From Prado023 sp963774745 (GTDB lineage: Bacteria; Actinomycetota; Actinomycetes; S36-B12; CAIYMF01): a DNA stretch of 64,000 nucleotides. A model generated the notes under the pieces. That model ran no database searches, was not told the DNA's origin, and saw nothing but the letters and a program-made list of their open reading frames with translations. Location of the stretch: contig CAVZGE010000011.1 of assembly GCA_963774745.1 (NCBI GenBank), forward strand, positions 1-64,000, read 5' to 3'. The position numbers were made by a program, and so were the translations under genes. Within the stretch, counting starts at the first letter, position 1. Each line of letters starts with the position of its first letter. Shown one piece after another: positions 54,021 through 63,400 of this stretch.

Positions 54021-54068
54021 GCGGTGATGGTCGGGTGCGGTGATGGTCGAGGGCCGTGATGGTCGGGC
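54021..54068. repeat. Three 16-bp tandem repeats next to the BREX locus
   Basis: Units GCGGTGATGGTCGGGT, GCGGTGATGGTCGAGG and GCCGTGATGGTCGGGC follow directly at 54021-54036, 54037-54052 and 54053-54068. They start 34 bases before the brxHI stop, between it and the serine hydrolase. Together with the CCGCCGGGCCGCC stretch just after, they fill the gap; no terminator is evident. Confidence 0.7.
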
Positions 54069-54101
54069 CGCCCGGCCGCCGGGCCGCCAGGGCCGCCAGC
54101 G

Positions 54102-56198
54102 CTACCGCACGACCCGGAGCGTGGCCCGGGCGACCGCGGCGGCCGCGTCGGGATCGGTCATCCGCTCGCCGAGGACCGCGGCCGCGACGTCCCGGGGCAG
54201 GGCCGCGGCGAACTTCAGCCCGTCCAGGGCCTCATCGGTGATCGCGGGCGCGGCGCCCTCCGCCAGGCCGGTCGCAGCCGCTGCCCGCACCTGTTCGGCG
54301 TCGACCCGTCCGGCGAGGGTGATCCCGAGCGAGTCGGCGGTGGCCTCGAAGCCGCCCACGTCCAGGGCCGCGGCGAGGCTGGTGTTGGCCGCACCGCCGG
54401 CGTAGGTCCACCAGCGGCCGGCGCCCTCGTCGATGGCCAGGACCGTCCCGTCCTGCGTGACGGTGCCGGCGCGCTCGAACCGCAACCCCTCCAGCGCCGC
54501 GACTCCGCGCCGCGACAGCGGGACGCCCGGCTCCTCCCCGAGGAGCACGGCGCGCATGGACTGCGCCAGCTCCCGGCCCAGCCCGGTACCCCCGCGGCCG
54601 GACCACCGACTGCGTCCCCGCCCCTCGAAGGGTGCGACGTGGACGACCCGCCGCCGCCAGTCGACGTGCGTGACGACCCAGGCCCGTCCGGCCAGGGCCA
54701 GCACCCGGGGTTGGCCCTCGGGCAGTCGCGCGGTCAGCGACGCCGGGGACACGCTGCCGACCTCCGCCCGCCCGTGCAGGACCGTCAGCTCGGGGTCGAC
54801 GGTGAACACCGCCGTCAGGTCCATGAAGCTCCGCCGGCCGAAGCGCCGCTCGGCGGCCGGTCCGATGAACAGCAGGTCTCCATCCGACTCCAGGAAGCCT
54901 TCGCCGAGCAGGTGGTCGAGGACCTCCTGGGCGCCGGCGAACACCGGCAGGTCGCCCCACCAGGCCGCCCATCCGTTGCGGCCGAAGGCGCCCTCCTGCA
55001 GGGCGAGGGCCAGCAGCTGCTGGGCGGTGATGTGCCGTGGGCTCGACGGTGGCACGACCGGTTCGACGAACCCCGCCTGCCACAGGCGCAGCAGCCCGGC
55101 GGCCTGGAGGAACGAGTCGTGCCGGGTGGCCAGGAACAGGGTGTTGCGCTCGGTCCCGGGTCGCCGGCCGGTCCGGCCCAGTCGCTGCAGGAAGGAGGCG
55201 ACGGTCCGTGGGGCGTCGACCTGGATGACCCGGTCGAGGTCGCCGACGTCGATGCCCAGCTCGAGGGTGCTGGTGGCCACGACCACGCAGTCGCGGGACT
55301 CGGCGAATGCCTGTTCGCTGCGGCGACGCTCCTCGGCCGACAGCGACGAGTGCGACACGAACGTGGTGATCTCCCGGGCGCGCAGTGCGATGGCCAGCTG
55401 CTCAGCCTGTGCGCGGGAGTCGCAGAACGCCAGGCGCTTCTCGCCACCGTGCAGCGCGGCGATGACCTTCGCCGCGTTGACCACCGAACCCACGTAGTCC
55501 AGGGTCACGTCGGCGGACGGGGGCGCTGCCCCGCCCGGTGCAGGCGGGATGTCGGGGGCGACGACCACCGCCTGCTGGGGCGGGACTCCCCCGCCCATCC
55601 AGGCGAGCAGGTCGTCGGGGTTGCCGATCGTGGCGCTGAGCCCGACGCGCTGGATGCGTCGCCCCGCCAACCGCTGCACCCGCTCGAGGACGGAGAGCAG
55701 GTGCCAGCCGCGGTCGTCCCCGGCGAACGCGTGCAGCTCGTCGATCACGACCGCGCGCACGTGCCCGAACAGCGCCCGGTGGTCGACGTTGACCGACACC
55801 AGCATCGCCTCGAGGGACTCGGGCGTGGTGAGCAGGATGTCGGGCGGGTCGGCGATCATGGCGCGCCGGGCTGCTGGGCCGACGTCCCCGTGCCACAGCC
55901 CCACCCGCCGACCCACCCACCCCGCGTACCCGGTGAGCCGCGGGTGCAGGTTGTTCAGCAGCGCCCGCAGCGGCGTGACGTAGAGCACCGACAGCCCGGA
56001 CCAGTCGCCCTCGACCATCTCCGAGAGCAGCGGGAACACCGCGGCCTCGGTCTTGCCCCCCGCGGTGGGTGCCAGGAGCAGGGCGTCCCCGCCGGAGCGG
56101 ACGGGCGCGACCGCCGCGCGCTGGAGCGGCCGCAGGTCGGGCCATCCCAGGGAGTTGACCACGTGGTACTCCAGGGCGGGGGCCAGCCCGGTGCTCAC
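54102..56198 (-). CDS. brxHI: BREX type 2 helicase BrxHI
   Basis: A 698-residue superfamily 2 helicase. Motif I is LLLAPTAGGKTEAAV (residues 36-50), the DExH box is VVIDELHAFAGDD (about 150), motif III is LSATIGNPDDL, and the C-terminal RecA lobe has VVVATSTLELGIDV and FLQRLGRTGRRPG (about 337). A helicase of this kind closes the type 2 BREX gene set. The GTG at 56198 overlaps the brxD stop as GTGA, which fixes the start. It is the last gene of the operon. Confidence 0.9.
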   Translation of the reverse strand: MSTGLAPALEYHVVNSLGWPDLRPLQRAAVAPVRSGGDALLLAPTAGGKTEAAVFPLLSEMVEGDWSGLSVLYVTPLRALLNNLHPRLTGYAGWVGRRVGLWHGDVGPAARRAMIADPPDILLTTPESLEAMLVSVNVDHRALFGHVRAVVIDELHAFAGDDRGWHLLSVLERVQRLAGRRIQRVGLSATIGNPDDLLAWMGGGVPPQQAVVVAPDIPPAPGGAAPPSADVTLDYVGSVVNAAKVIAALHGGEKRLAFCDSRAQAEQLAIALRAREITTFVSHSSLSAEERRRSEQAFAESRDCVVVATSTLELGIDVGDLDRVIQVDAPRTVASFLQRLGRTGRRPGTERNTLFLATRHDSFLQAAGLLRLWQAGFVEPVVPPSSPRHITAQQLLALALQEGAFGRNGWAAWWGDLPVFAGAQEVLDHLLGEGFLESDGDLLFIGPAAERRFGRRSFMDLTAVFTVDPELTVLHGRAEVGSVSPASLTARLPEGQPRVLALAGRAWVVTHVDWRRRVVHVAPFEGRGRSRWSGRGGTGLGRELAQSMRAVLLGEEPGVPLSRRGVAALEGLRFERAGTVTQDGTVLAIDEGAGRWWTYAGGAANTSLAAALDVGGFEATADSLGITLAGRVDAEQVRAAAATGLAEGAAPAITDEALDGLKFAAALPRDVAAAVLGERMTDPDAAAAVARATLRVVR

Positions 56199-57517
56199 TC
56201 CGGGAGCTCCAGGTCGATGTCGTCGACGCCGGCGGCGGCCCGCTCCGAGCGGCTCATCTCCCCGCTGGCCAGCGTCGGGGCGTAGTGCTGGCGGGGGTCG
56301 AAGTCCGGGAACTGGTCGACCCGGTCCAGCACCTCCCCGACGAGCTTCTTCAGGAACAGCCGGGGCGCCACACCCACGCTGCCGCCGAGCCGTCCGGCCA
56401 CGGCATCGGCAAGGTCGGCGATGTACGCGTCGTCGACCACGCCCGGCACCCGGGGGTCGGCGCCCACCGCGTACAGGTCGCGCACGTTCCCCCCGAGCTC
56501 GACCAGCGACTCGCGGCTGAACCCGGCGAGCCGCAGCTGCACGGCGCGGGGGTTGTCGAACCGGGCGTCGGTGGAGAAGTCGGTGGCCAGCCGCTGCGCC
56601 AGCGGCGCCAACCGCTGCACGCCCTGGGTGCCGTCGAAGAACGCGGGCGTGCCGGTGATCAGCAGGTACAGCCCGGGGAACCGACCGGAGTGGACCTCGT
56701 CGATGAGCTGGCGAAGCGCGTTCAGCGCCTTGTCCCGGACGTCCCCACGCACGCGCTGCAGCGTCTCCACCTCGTCGAGGACCAGCACCAGCCCCGCGTA
56801 CCCGGAGTCGCGCAGCACGATCAGCAGGCCCTGGAGGAATCCCAGCGCACCGAAGTGGTCCAGGTCGCCGCGCACGCCGGCGGCCCGGCGCACCGACGCG
56901 GCGACGTGCGGCTGCCCACCCAGCCACGACAGGATGCCCTCGGCCTGCGCGGCGTCCCCTGCCAGCGTGGCCTCCCGGTACCCGCGCAGGGCTGCGGCGA
57001 ACGCCGGCGTGGAGCGGGCCACCGCGGCCAGCCGCTTCTCCAGCAGCGCGTCGACCTCCCGGTCCAGCGCGGCCTCGTCCATCGGGTCGGCTCCGGCCGC
57101 GAGCACGTCGGACTCCAGCGTGAACAGCCATCCGTCGATCACGTCGCGCAGCGCCGAGGGCGGGAACTGGGCGGTCGCCAGGTTCTCGGCCACCCGTCGG
57201 TACACCGTCTCGAGCTTGTGCAGCGGCGTCTCGGTCTCGCTGATCTGCACCTCCGCGGAGGCGAACCCCGACCGGCGAGCCTGCTCGACCAGCCAGCGGG
57301 AGAAGAACGTCTTGCCGGCCCCGTACTCGCCGCGCACCGCCTTGAACACGGACCCGCCGGCGGCCACCGTCGCCAGGTCCTCAGCGACGGAGCCCTCGAA
57401 CCGGGTCAGGCCCACGGCCAGCAGGTCGAGCCCGTTGGAGGGCACGGTCCCGCGGCGAAGCGCGTCGATGACCTCGAGCCGGCGGCGTTCGCTGACCTCC
57501 GGGGTGAACTCACTCAT
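56195..57517 (-). CDS. brxD: BREX type 2 ATP-binding protein BrxD
   Basis: A 440-residue P-loop ATPase. Walker A is GEYGAGKTFFSRW (about residue 62), Walker B is GLVLVLDEVETLQ (about 244), with a sensor-like LLITGTPAFFDG afterwards. This matches the BrxD family of BREX types 2 and 6. The ATG at 57517 overlaps the pglZ stop (ATGA). Confidence 0.9.
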   Translation of the reverse strand: MSEFTPEVSERRRLEVIDALRRGTVPSNGLDLLAVGLTRFEGSVAEDLATVAAGGSVFKAVRGEYGAGKTFFSRWLVEQARRSGFASAEVQISETETPLHKLETVYRRVAENLATAQFPPSALRDVIDGWLFTLESDVLAAGADPMDEAALDREVDALLEKRLAAVARSTPAFAAALRGYREATLAGDAAQAEGILSWLGGQPHVAASVRRAAGVRGDLDHFGALGFLQGLLIVLRDSGYAGLVLVLDEVETLQRVRGDVRDKALNALRQLIDEVHSGRFPGLYLLITGTPAFFDGTQGVQRLAPLAQRLATDFSTDARFDNPRAVQLRLAGFSRESLVELGGNVRDLYAVGADPRVPGVVDDAYIADLADAVAGRLGGSVGVAPRLFLKKLVGEVLDRVDQFPDFDPRQHYAPTLASGEMSRSERAAAGVDDIDLELPE

Positions 57518-60435
57518 CGGTCGGTCACGCCGAACTGGGTGCGCCACAGGGGCTCGTCGAGGACGACGGTGCGACCGTCGGGATCCATGGACACCACCTG
57601 GTAGCCCTCCACGTTGAGCAGCCGGCGCAGGCCCGCCAGAGCCATCTGAAGCCGACCGGGTGGAACCCCGAGTGCCCGGGCGACCTGCTCGGCAGGGGCC
57701 CGACCGCCGCCGGCGAGGAGCAGCCGGAGCACCTGGCGAACGGCAGCGTCGGACAGCGCACCCCGGCCCGCGGCGGCCCGGGTCCGCTGGTACACCGACG
57801 AGCCCAGGCATGCGTCGATGGCCGAGCTGTAGCCGGTGGCGAGCAGGTCCGCGGCCGCGTCGTCGGTCGGCGTGACCTGGTGGGTGTCCTGGATCGTCTG
57901 GAGGTGCTCCCGCGGCTCGACGGCGAACAGCCCCTCGCCGTCCTGCGTCGGCACCGAGCGCACCCGGCGCCGCGGCCGCACTGGCGCCGCGGCCGGGGGC
58001 GTCACGGCAACGGCCGGCGCAGCGCCCTCCCACCAGGACGGCGCCTGCTCGCCGGCCGGCTGCCACCCGGCGGGGGCGAGGTCCACGCCGTTGCCCGCGA
58101 ACACCAGCAGCGGGATCGTGACCTCGGCCGCCGAGGCGCCACCGTGGTAGCCGGCGGCCTTGTGCCCGTAGCGCAGGTCCTCGACCCACGGGGCCACGAT
58201 CGAGCCGCCGCCGGCCAGCACCCGCGAGCCCGTCAGCAGCACCTCGTCCGGCCCGGCGGGACCGGTCGCGGCTGGGCGCCACCGCGTGTCGGCCAGCTGG
58301 CGCGGCTCGGACCGCCCGCCGCGCTCGACGACGTGCCCGTGGTCGGAGGTGATCACCACCGTGCGGCCGTGCTGCCGGGCGACCTCGAGCAGCGGGGCGA
58401 GGTGCTGGATGGTGTCGACCGACCACCGGGTGCCGTCGGGATCGTGCTTGGCCAGGGTGTCGTCGACGGTGTTGAGGACCACGCCCACGACCTTGGCCGG
58501 CGACGCGATGGCCGCACTGACCTGGGGGTTGACCGCCGCCCCGGCGGGCGCCCTCAGGTCGTCCTTGTGGAACAGCGACCCACCGGTGACCACCGCGAAG
58601 TCGCGCTTCTCGTCGACCTGGGTGCCCTCCCGCAGCCGCCCGCACAGCAGGGACGTGCGCGAGAACCGGGTCATCGTCGGAAGGGCGGCCAGCACGGCCG
58701 CGCGCGTCGCCCGGGGGCCCACGTCCGCGCCCTCGGCCAGCACGTGCTCGACCCACGACAGCCGGCTGATCCCGTCGCCGACGGCGGCCGCGACAGCCGC
58801 GCTCATCCCGTCGATCACGATCAGCAGCACCGGCGCGACCCGGGTCAGCGGCTCGACCACATCGACCAGCACCCGCTCCACCGGCAGCAGCCCCGTGGGC
58901 AGCACGTCGCGGGAGGTCACGTCGGCCAGGAGCTCGGCGAACTGCCGGTCGTGCTCACGCCGCGCGGCCAGCACCACCTGGCACAGGTCGCTGTAGGCGG
59001 TGGCGACCTCCGCATGGGTGCTGCCCGACCACACGTCGGCCACGGCCCGGTCGACCCACCCGTCCACCGCGACCTGCCGGCGCAACGCCGCGCCCAGGTC
59101 CGCGGGACCGCCCACCCCATCGGGCAGGCCCCCCGGAACGGCCGGCACCGTCCGTGCCGGCGCGGCGGGTGCGGCTCCCACGGGCGGGTGTGCCGCTGTG
59201 GGCGCTGAGGGCTCCGTGGCCAGCCAGCGCACCAGGCGGACGGCCATGTCGACGCGCTCGGTGTCGCCCGCGTGGTCCGACCAGGCGAGGTCGTGGGCGT
59301 GCAGCCGGCCCGCCGCCGACTCCAGCTCGCCGACGGCCCCGGCCGCAGGCAGGGCCCGCGGGCCGCTGGGCAGGGCGTCCACCAGGGCGCGGGCGACGTC
59401 GGCCAGGCGGGCGCGGTAGCCCTGCGGGTGGCTCGGCGAACGCTCGATCCCGGTCGGGAAGCCGGCGATGGCGAACGCCTCCGGGGTGTCGCGCCACACG
59501 TCGTGGCGGGAGCCCGGGTCGGTGTCGGCCAGCAGCCGCATGCGACCACGCGCCGCGGCCCCGATCTGGCCGGCCGCCGACGCGCTGATCCGCGGCAGTC
59601 GATAGCCGGTCTCCCAGCCGCGTCGGGCCTCGACGACGTCCGCCGCGGCCGCGTCCTCGCCGTGGAGCACGTCGAGCATCAGCCCGAGGGCCAGCACGTG
59701 CACGTGCGCGGTGGTCCCGGATGCCGCCAGGTCGAGGACGGCTGCGGCGGCCGACCCGGCTCGCTCCCCGACCCAGTCGCGGATCGACTCGCGGGCCTGC
59801 TCGGACAGCCCGGCCCAGGCCTGGCGGACCCCCATGTCGCCCAACCGGTCCACGAGGCTGCCCAGCCCGACGTCGGCCCCGGGGACGCCGAGGACCACCT
59901 CGGTCACCGAGCCCAGGATGTGGTCGCGGGTGACCTGCTCGGTCGCACTCGGGGGGTACCCGCCCGGCGGCATCCACTCGAAGAGCAGCTCCGGGAGCCA
60001 GGGCATCGAGTGCCGCAGCCCCGCGTCCAGGTACCTGCCGGCGAACATGCCCGGAACGGTCGTCCAGGAGTCCAGCGGTTCCACGCGCTGGCGGCGGAAC
60101 CGGGCCACCAGGGAGTCCCCGAGGTCGGCGACCGGACGGTCGGTCAGCAGGATCGCGAAGCCGCCCTCGGGCACCCCGACGAGCGCCTCGCGCACCGCCA
60201 GCGCCGACACGCAGCCGTGCACGGTCACCTCGGTGCCGTCGACGTCGATCCGCGACGGACCGTGGTACGCGGGGTCCGCTGCCAGCGCCAGGACCCGCGA
60301 CCCGACCAGACGAGCCTCGCCGGCGCGGTCCGTGTCGCCCTTGCCGCCCGTGCCGCCCGTGCCGCCCTTGCCGACCAGCTCCCGGGCGTACGCCTCGATC
60401 GTGCGCGGGTCCGCGGTCGGCGGGCCGAGGGTCAC
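57514..60435 (-). CDS. pglZ: BREX type 2 phosphatase-like protein PglZ
   Basis: A 973-residue core BREX protein with the PglZ alkaline-phosphatase-fold domain. The metal/active region VLLIVIDGMSAAVA (about residue 537) and VVITSDHGHVVERGG (about 697) are intact. The C-terminus (LSDAAVRQVLRLLLAGG to LDEPLWRTQFG) looks like a winged helix. I place the start at the GTG at 60435, which overlaps the frame-corrected pglY stop as GTGA and gives TLGPPTADPRTIEAYAREL; another GTG at 60447 would add four residues. Together with PglY it is the marker of type 2 BREX. Confidence 0.93.
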   Translation of the reverse strand: MTLGPPTADPRTIEAYARELVGKGGTGGTGGKGDTDRAGEARLVGSRVLALAADPAYHGPSRIDVDGTEVTVHGCVSALAVREALVGVPEGGFAILLTDRPVADLGDSLVARFRRQRVEPLDSWTTVPGMFAGRYLDAGLRHSMPWLPELLFEWMPPGGYPPSATEQVTRDHILGSVTEVVLGVPGADVGLGSLVDRLGDMGVRQAWAGLSEQARESIRDWVGERAGSAAAAVLDLAASGTTAHVHVLALGLMLDVLHGEDAAAADVVEARRGWETGYRLPRISASAAGQIGAAARGRMRLLADTDPGSRHDVWRDTPEAFAIAGFPTGIERSPSHPQGYRARLADVARALVDALPSGPRALPAAGAVGELESAAGRLHAHDLAWSDHAGDTERVDMAVRLVRWLATEPSAPTAAHPPVGAAPAAPARTVPAVPGGLPDGVGGPADLGAALRRQVAVDGWVDRAVADVWSGSTHAEVATAYSDLCQVVLAARREHDRQFAELLADVTSRDVLPTGLLPVERVLVDVVEPLTRVAPVLLIVIDGMSAAVAAAVGDGISRLSWVEHVLAEGADVGPRATRAAVLAALPTMTRFSRTSLLCGRLREGTQVDEKRDFAVVTGGSLFHKDDLRAPAGAAVNPQVSAAIASPAKVVGVVLNTVDDTLAKHDPDGTRWSVDTIQHLAPLLEVARQHGRTVVITSDHGHVVERGGRSEPRQLADTRWRPAATGPAGPDEVLLTGSRVLAGGGSIVAPWVEDLRYGHKAAGYHGGASAAEVTIPLLVFAGNGVDLAPAGWQPAGEQAPSWWEGAAPAVAVTPPAAAPVRPRRRVRSVPTQDGEGLFAVEPREHLQTIQDTHQVTPTDDAAADLLATGYSSAIDACLGSSVYQRTRAAAGRGALSDAAVRQVLRLLLAGGGRAPAEQVARALGVPPGRLQMALAGLRRLLNVEGYQVVSMDPDGRTVVLDEPLWRTQFGVTDR

Positions 60436-63400
60436 TCCAGCCTCCACGTGATCCGGACCTTCCGGCCCGGGTGCGCCGCCAACGCCTCGCCGATCTCCTC
60501 TGCCAGGGTCAGCATCCGGTCATCGAGCCCCTCGGCGACCAGGTCGAGGGTCACCTCGTCCGGGTTGGTGATCGGCGGCGTCGGCCCCGGCGCGCGGCGT
60601 GAGCCCCGGCTGCAGGCGCGGGCCCGGGCGGCGGCGTCGGCCCCGGTGTGGACGGCTCAGGTGAGGTGGGTCCCGGGGGCACGGGCGGCTCGACCACCCG
60701 ACGGTTCAGCAGCCACTGGGTCGCCGCCTGGTGGGCGACGGCCAGGGCCGACTGCAACGGGGAGTGCAGCTCCTGCGCGCGGGCGGCCGTCCGCAGCCCG
60801 GCCACCGCACCCTGCGCGGATTCCTCGCCGGCATCCGCGGCCCGGGCGACGGCGTCCAGGGTCGTCCAGTCGTGGCGGCGCAGCGCGCCCAGCACGTCCC
60901 CGGCCGAGGACATCGACCGGGCCAACGGCTGCGGCTCGGCCGGAACCCCCATGGCCGCCAGGCCCGCCACCCGGGCGACGTCGTCACGTGCGGAGGCCAG
61001 CCCCTCGATGAGCGACATGCCCAGCCGCGCGGTCGCCAGCCGCGGGGCGTCGGCCGCCAGCCCCAACGTCGTGGCGTGGGCCTCGAGGACCGCGACCAGG
61101 TCCCGGCACGGGCCCCGCCGCTCGGTGGCCGCGGCGCCCAGCTCGCGGGCCAACGCACCCACGTTCGCCGCGGTGCGCATCTTCCCGGCGGCGATCCCGA
61201 ACAGGTCGGCGGCCCGGGCCGTGGCCAGCTCCCACTCCTGCGCGGTGGGCAGCTGCGGATCGACGAGCACCATGTCGTCGGTGATCCCGGTGAAGTCGCG
61301 CACCGGCACGTGCGCCCCGCGCAGCTGGAACTGCTTGTCCTGCAGCAGCGCGAACGCCGCGATGACCAGGTTGCCCATGTCGCGGGTCAGCCCGTACGGC
61401 GCCAGCCACGCACGGATCGAGGTCACCGGGATCGCGTCGGCCAGCCCCTCGGCCGCCGCGGCGGGGAGGAACCGGTTGAGCCACGCGACGTTCGTCTCGT
61501 CGAACACGAAGTGGGTGTCGCCGACGAACCCCAGCCCGAGCGGGGTCGCCAGGCGGCGGACGACCGCGCGGCGGTTCTGCTCGACCGGGTCCAACCGGCC
61601 CCCGGGGCACGCGGCGGCCCTGCCGATGACCTCCCACATGGCCTTGAGGTCACCGGACTTGACCTCCACCTCGCCGGAGTCGAACTTCGGGTGCGCCGGG
61701 TACTGGATGGCCAGCATCTGGTCGATGATCCCGTCGAGCGCCCCGGACAGGGTGGCGCCCGCGGGCTTGCGCAGGGGCTCGTCGCGCCACAGCGTCGGCA
61801 GCTGGGTCACCTCCCCGTACCCGGAGCGGTCGATGTCGGTGTCCCTGGCCGCGGCGATCCCGTAGGCCTGCCGCAGGGTGCCCCGGATGGTCTCGGTCAG
61901 CGCCCGGCGCAGGTTCTCCAGGGTCTGGCGCGCGATCGCCCGCTGGTCCACGGGCAGGTGGGCGGCGTTGGAGTCGAACTGCCCGCCGGCCCCTCCGAGC
62001 AGGTGCTCGAGCTGCACGAGCCGGCCCAGGTCGGCCTGCCGGGCGGCGGTCAGGAAGTACGGCACCCACCCGACGGTGCGGCTCTGCTGGCCGCTGATCC
62101 GCAGCTGCGCGAACCGGTTGACGTCCTCCTGCGGGCCGTGGTCGGCGTCGTCGAAGGGGTAGTCGACCACGAGCTTCCAGCGGTCGCCCTCGGCGATCAG
62201 GGTCGCGTCCGGCATCGCGGAGGCGTCGCGGATGTTGCCGAACACCACGTCGATCGTGCGCCTCGTGCCCCGCCACACCCGGTCGACGGTCAGCCCGGCG
62301 AACGTCAGCTGGGTCGGCTCCGCCACGCCCAGCTCGGCGAACAGCAGCCGGCGCAGCAGCGTGCGCCGGGCGCCGGGGGTGTCCTCGGCCTCGACGTTGG
62401 CCAGCACCGAGTCGTAGTCCACACCGGAGAGCTCGACCGAGATGACCGGGTCCACGCCGTCGGAGATGTGCAGCTCGCCGATCTGCTGGGCCCAGGCCCG
62501 CACCGAGCCCAGGACCTGGGTGGCCTCCTCGCCCGGGATCCACGCCTGCACGGTGCCGTGGTTGAGGGCGGCGAGCCGGCCGGCGGTCAGCCGGGACAGG
62601 GACTTCACCTCGGGCACGAGGGCGGCCACGATCAGGGTCTTGGCCAGCCGGGCGTCCTTGTGGAACCCATGGTCCGCGGTCAGCCCGTCGGCCGTGGCGA
62701 GCCCGTGCGCGCCGAGCAGCACGGGGGTGAACCGCTGGACGTAGAGGGCGCGGGCGACGGCGAACATCGCCCGCATCTCCTCGCTCAACGGCTGCTCGCC
62801 GGAGCCGATCATCGCGTCGTAGAGGTCCCCGACGCCGATGACCTCCTGGATGCGCCCGGACTCCCGGCGCGAGGACAGCAGGTGCGCCATCACCTTCAGC
62901 GCGGTGCGCTCGCGCTGCAGCCGCCCGGACAGGGCGACCAGCACGTCGACCAGCGCGGGGCTGAACGGGTACACCTTCGCGAAGGAGGCCTCGTCCGAGC
63001 CGGCGTCGTCCTGGAGCAGCACGTCCCACGAGGCGGAGGCCTTCACCGCCGCCACGGCCTGCGCGACCACGGCCGCCGCCTCGGCGCTGACCGGGGTCAG
63101 CAGCCGCTTGTGCGCGACGTCCGGGAGGTTGGACGCCGACAGGTTGATCGTGTCGAAGCGGTCCTCCCAGTACTGGATGGTCTGGCCCACCTGGGCCCGC
63201 TGCACCCCGGCGGCCTTGTCGCCGATGAAGTCCGACAGCTCGCGCTGGCGGGCCACGAACGACACCATCGGCACCGCCCGCTGGCCGACGCCGGACTCCA
63301 CCAGCTTGGCCACCTTCGAGGCCTCGCTGGACACGAACGCCGCGTCCGAGGCGTGCGAGGCCAGCCACAGCACGAGCTCGTCGAGGAACAGCACCAGGCC

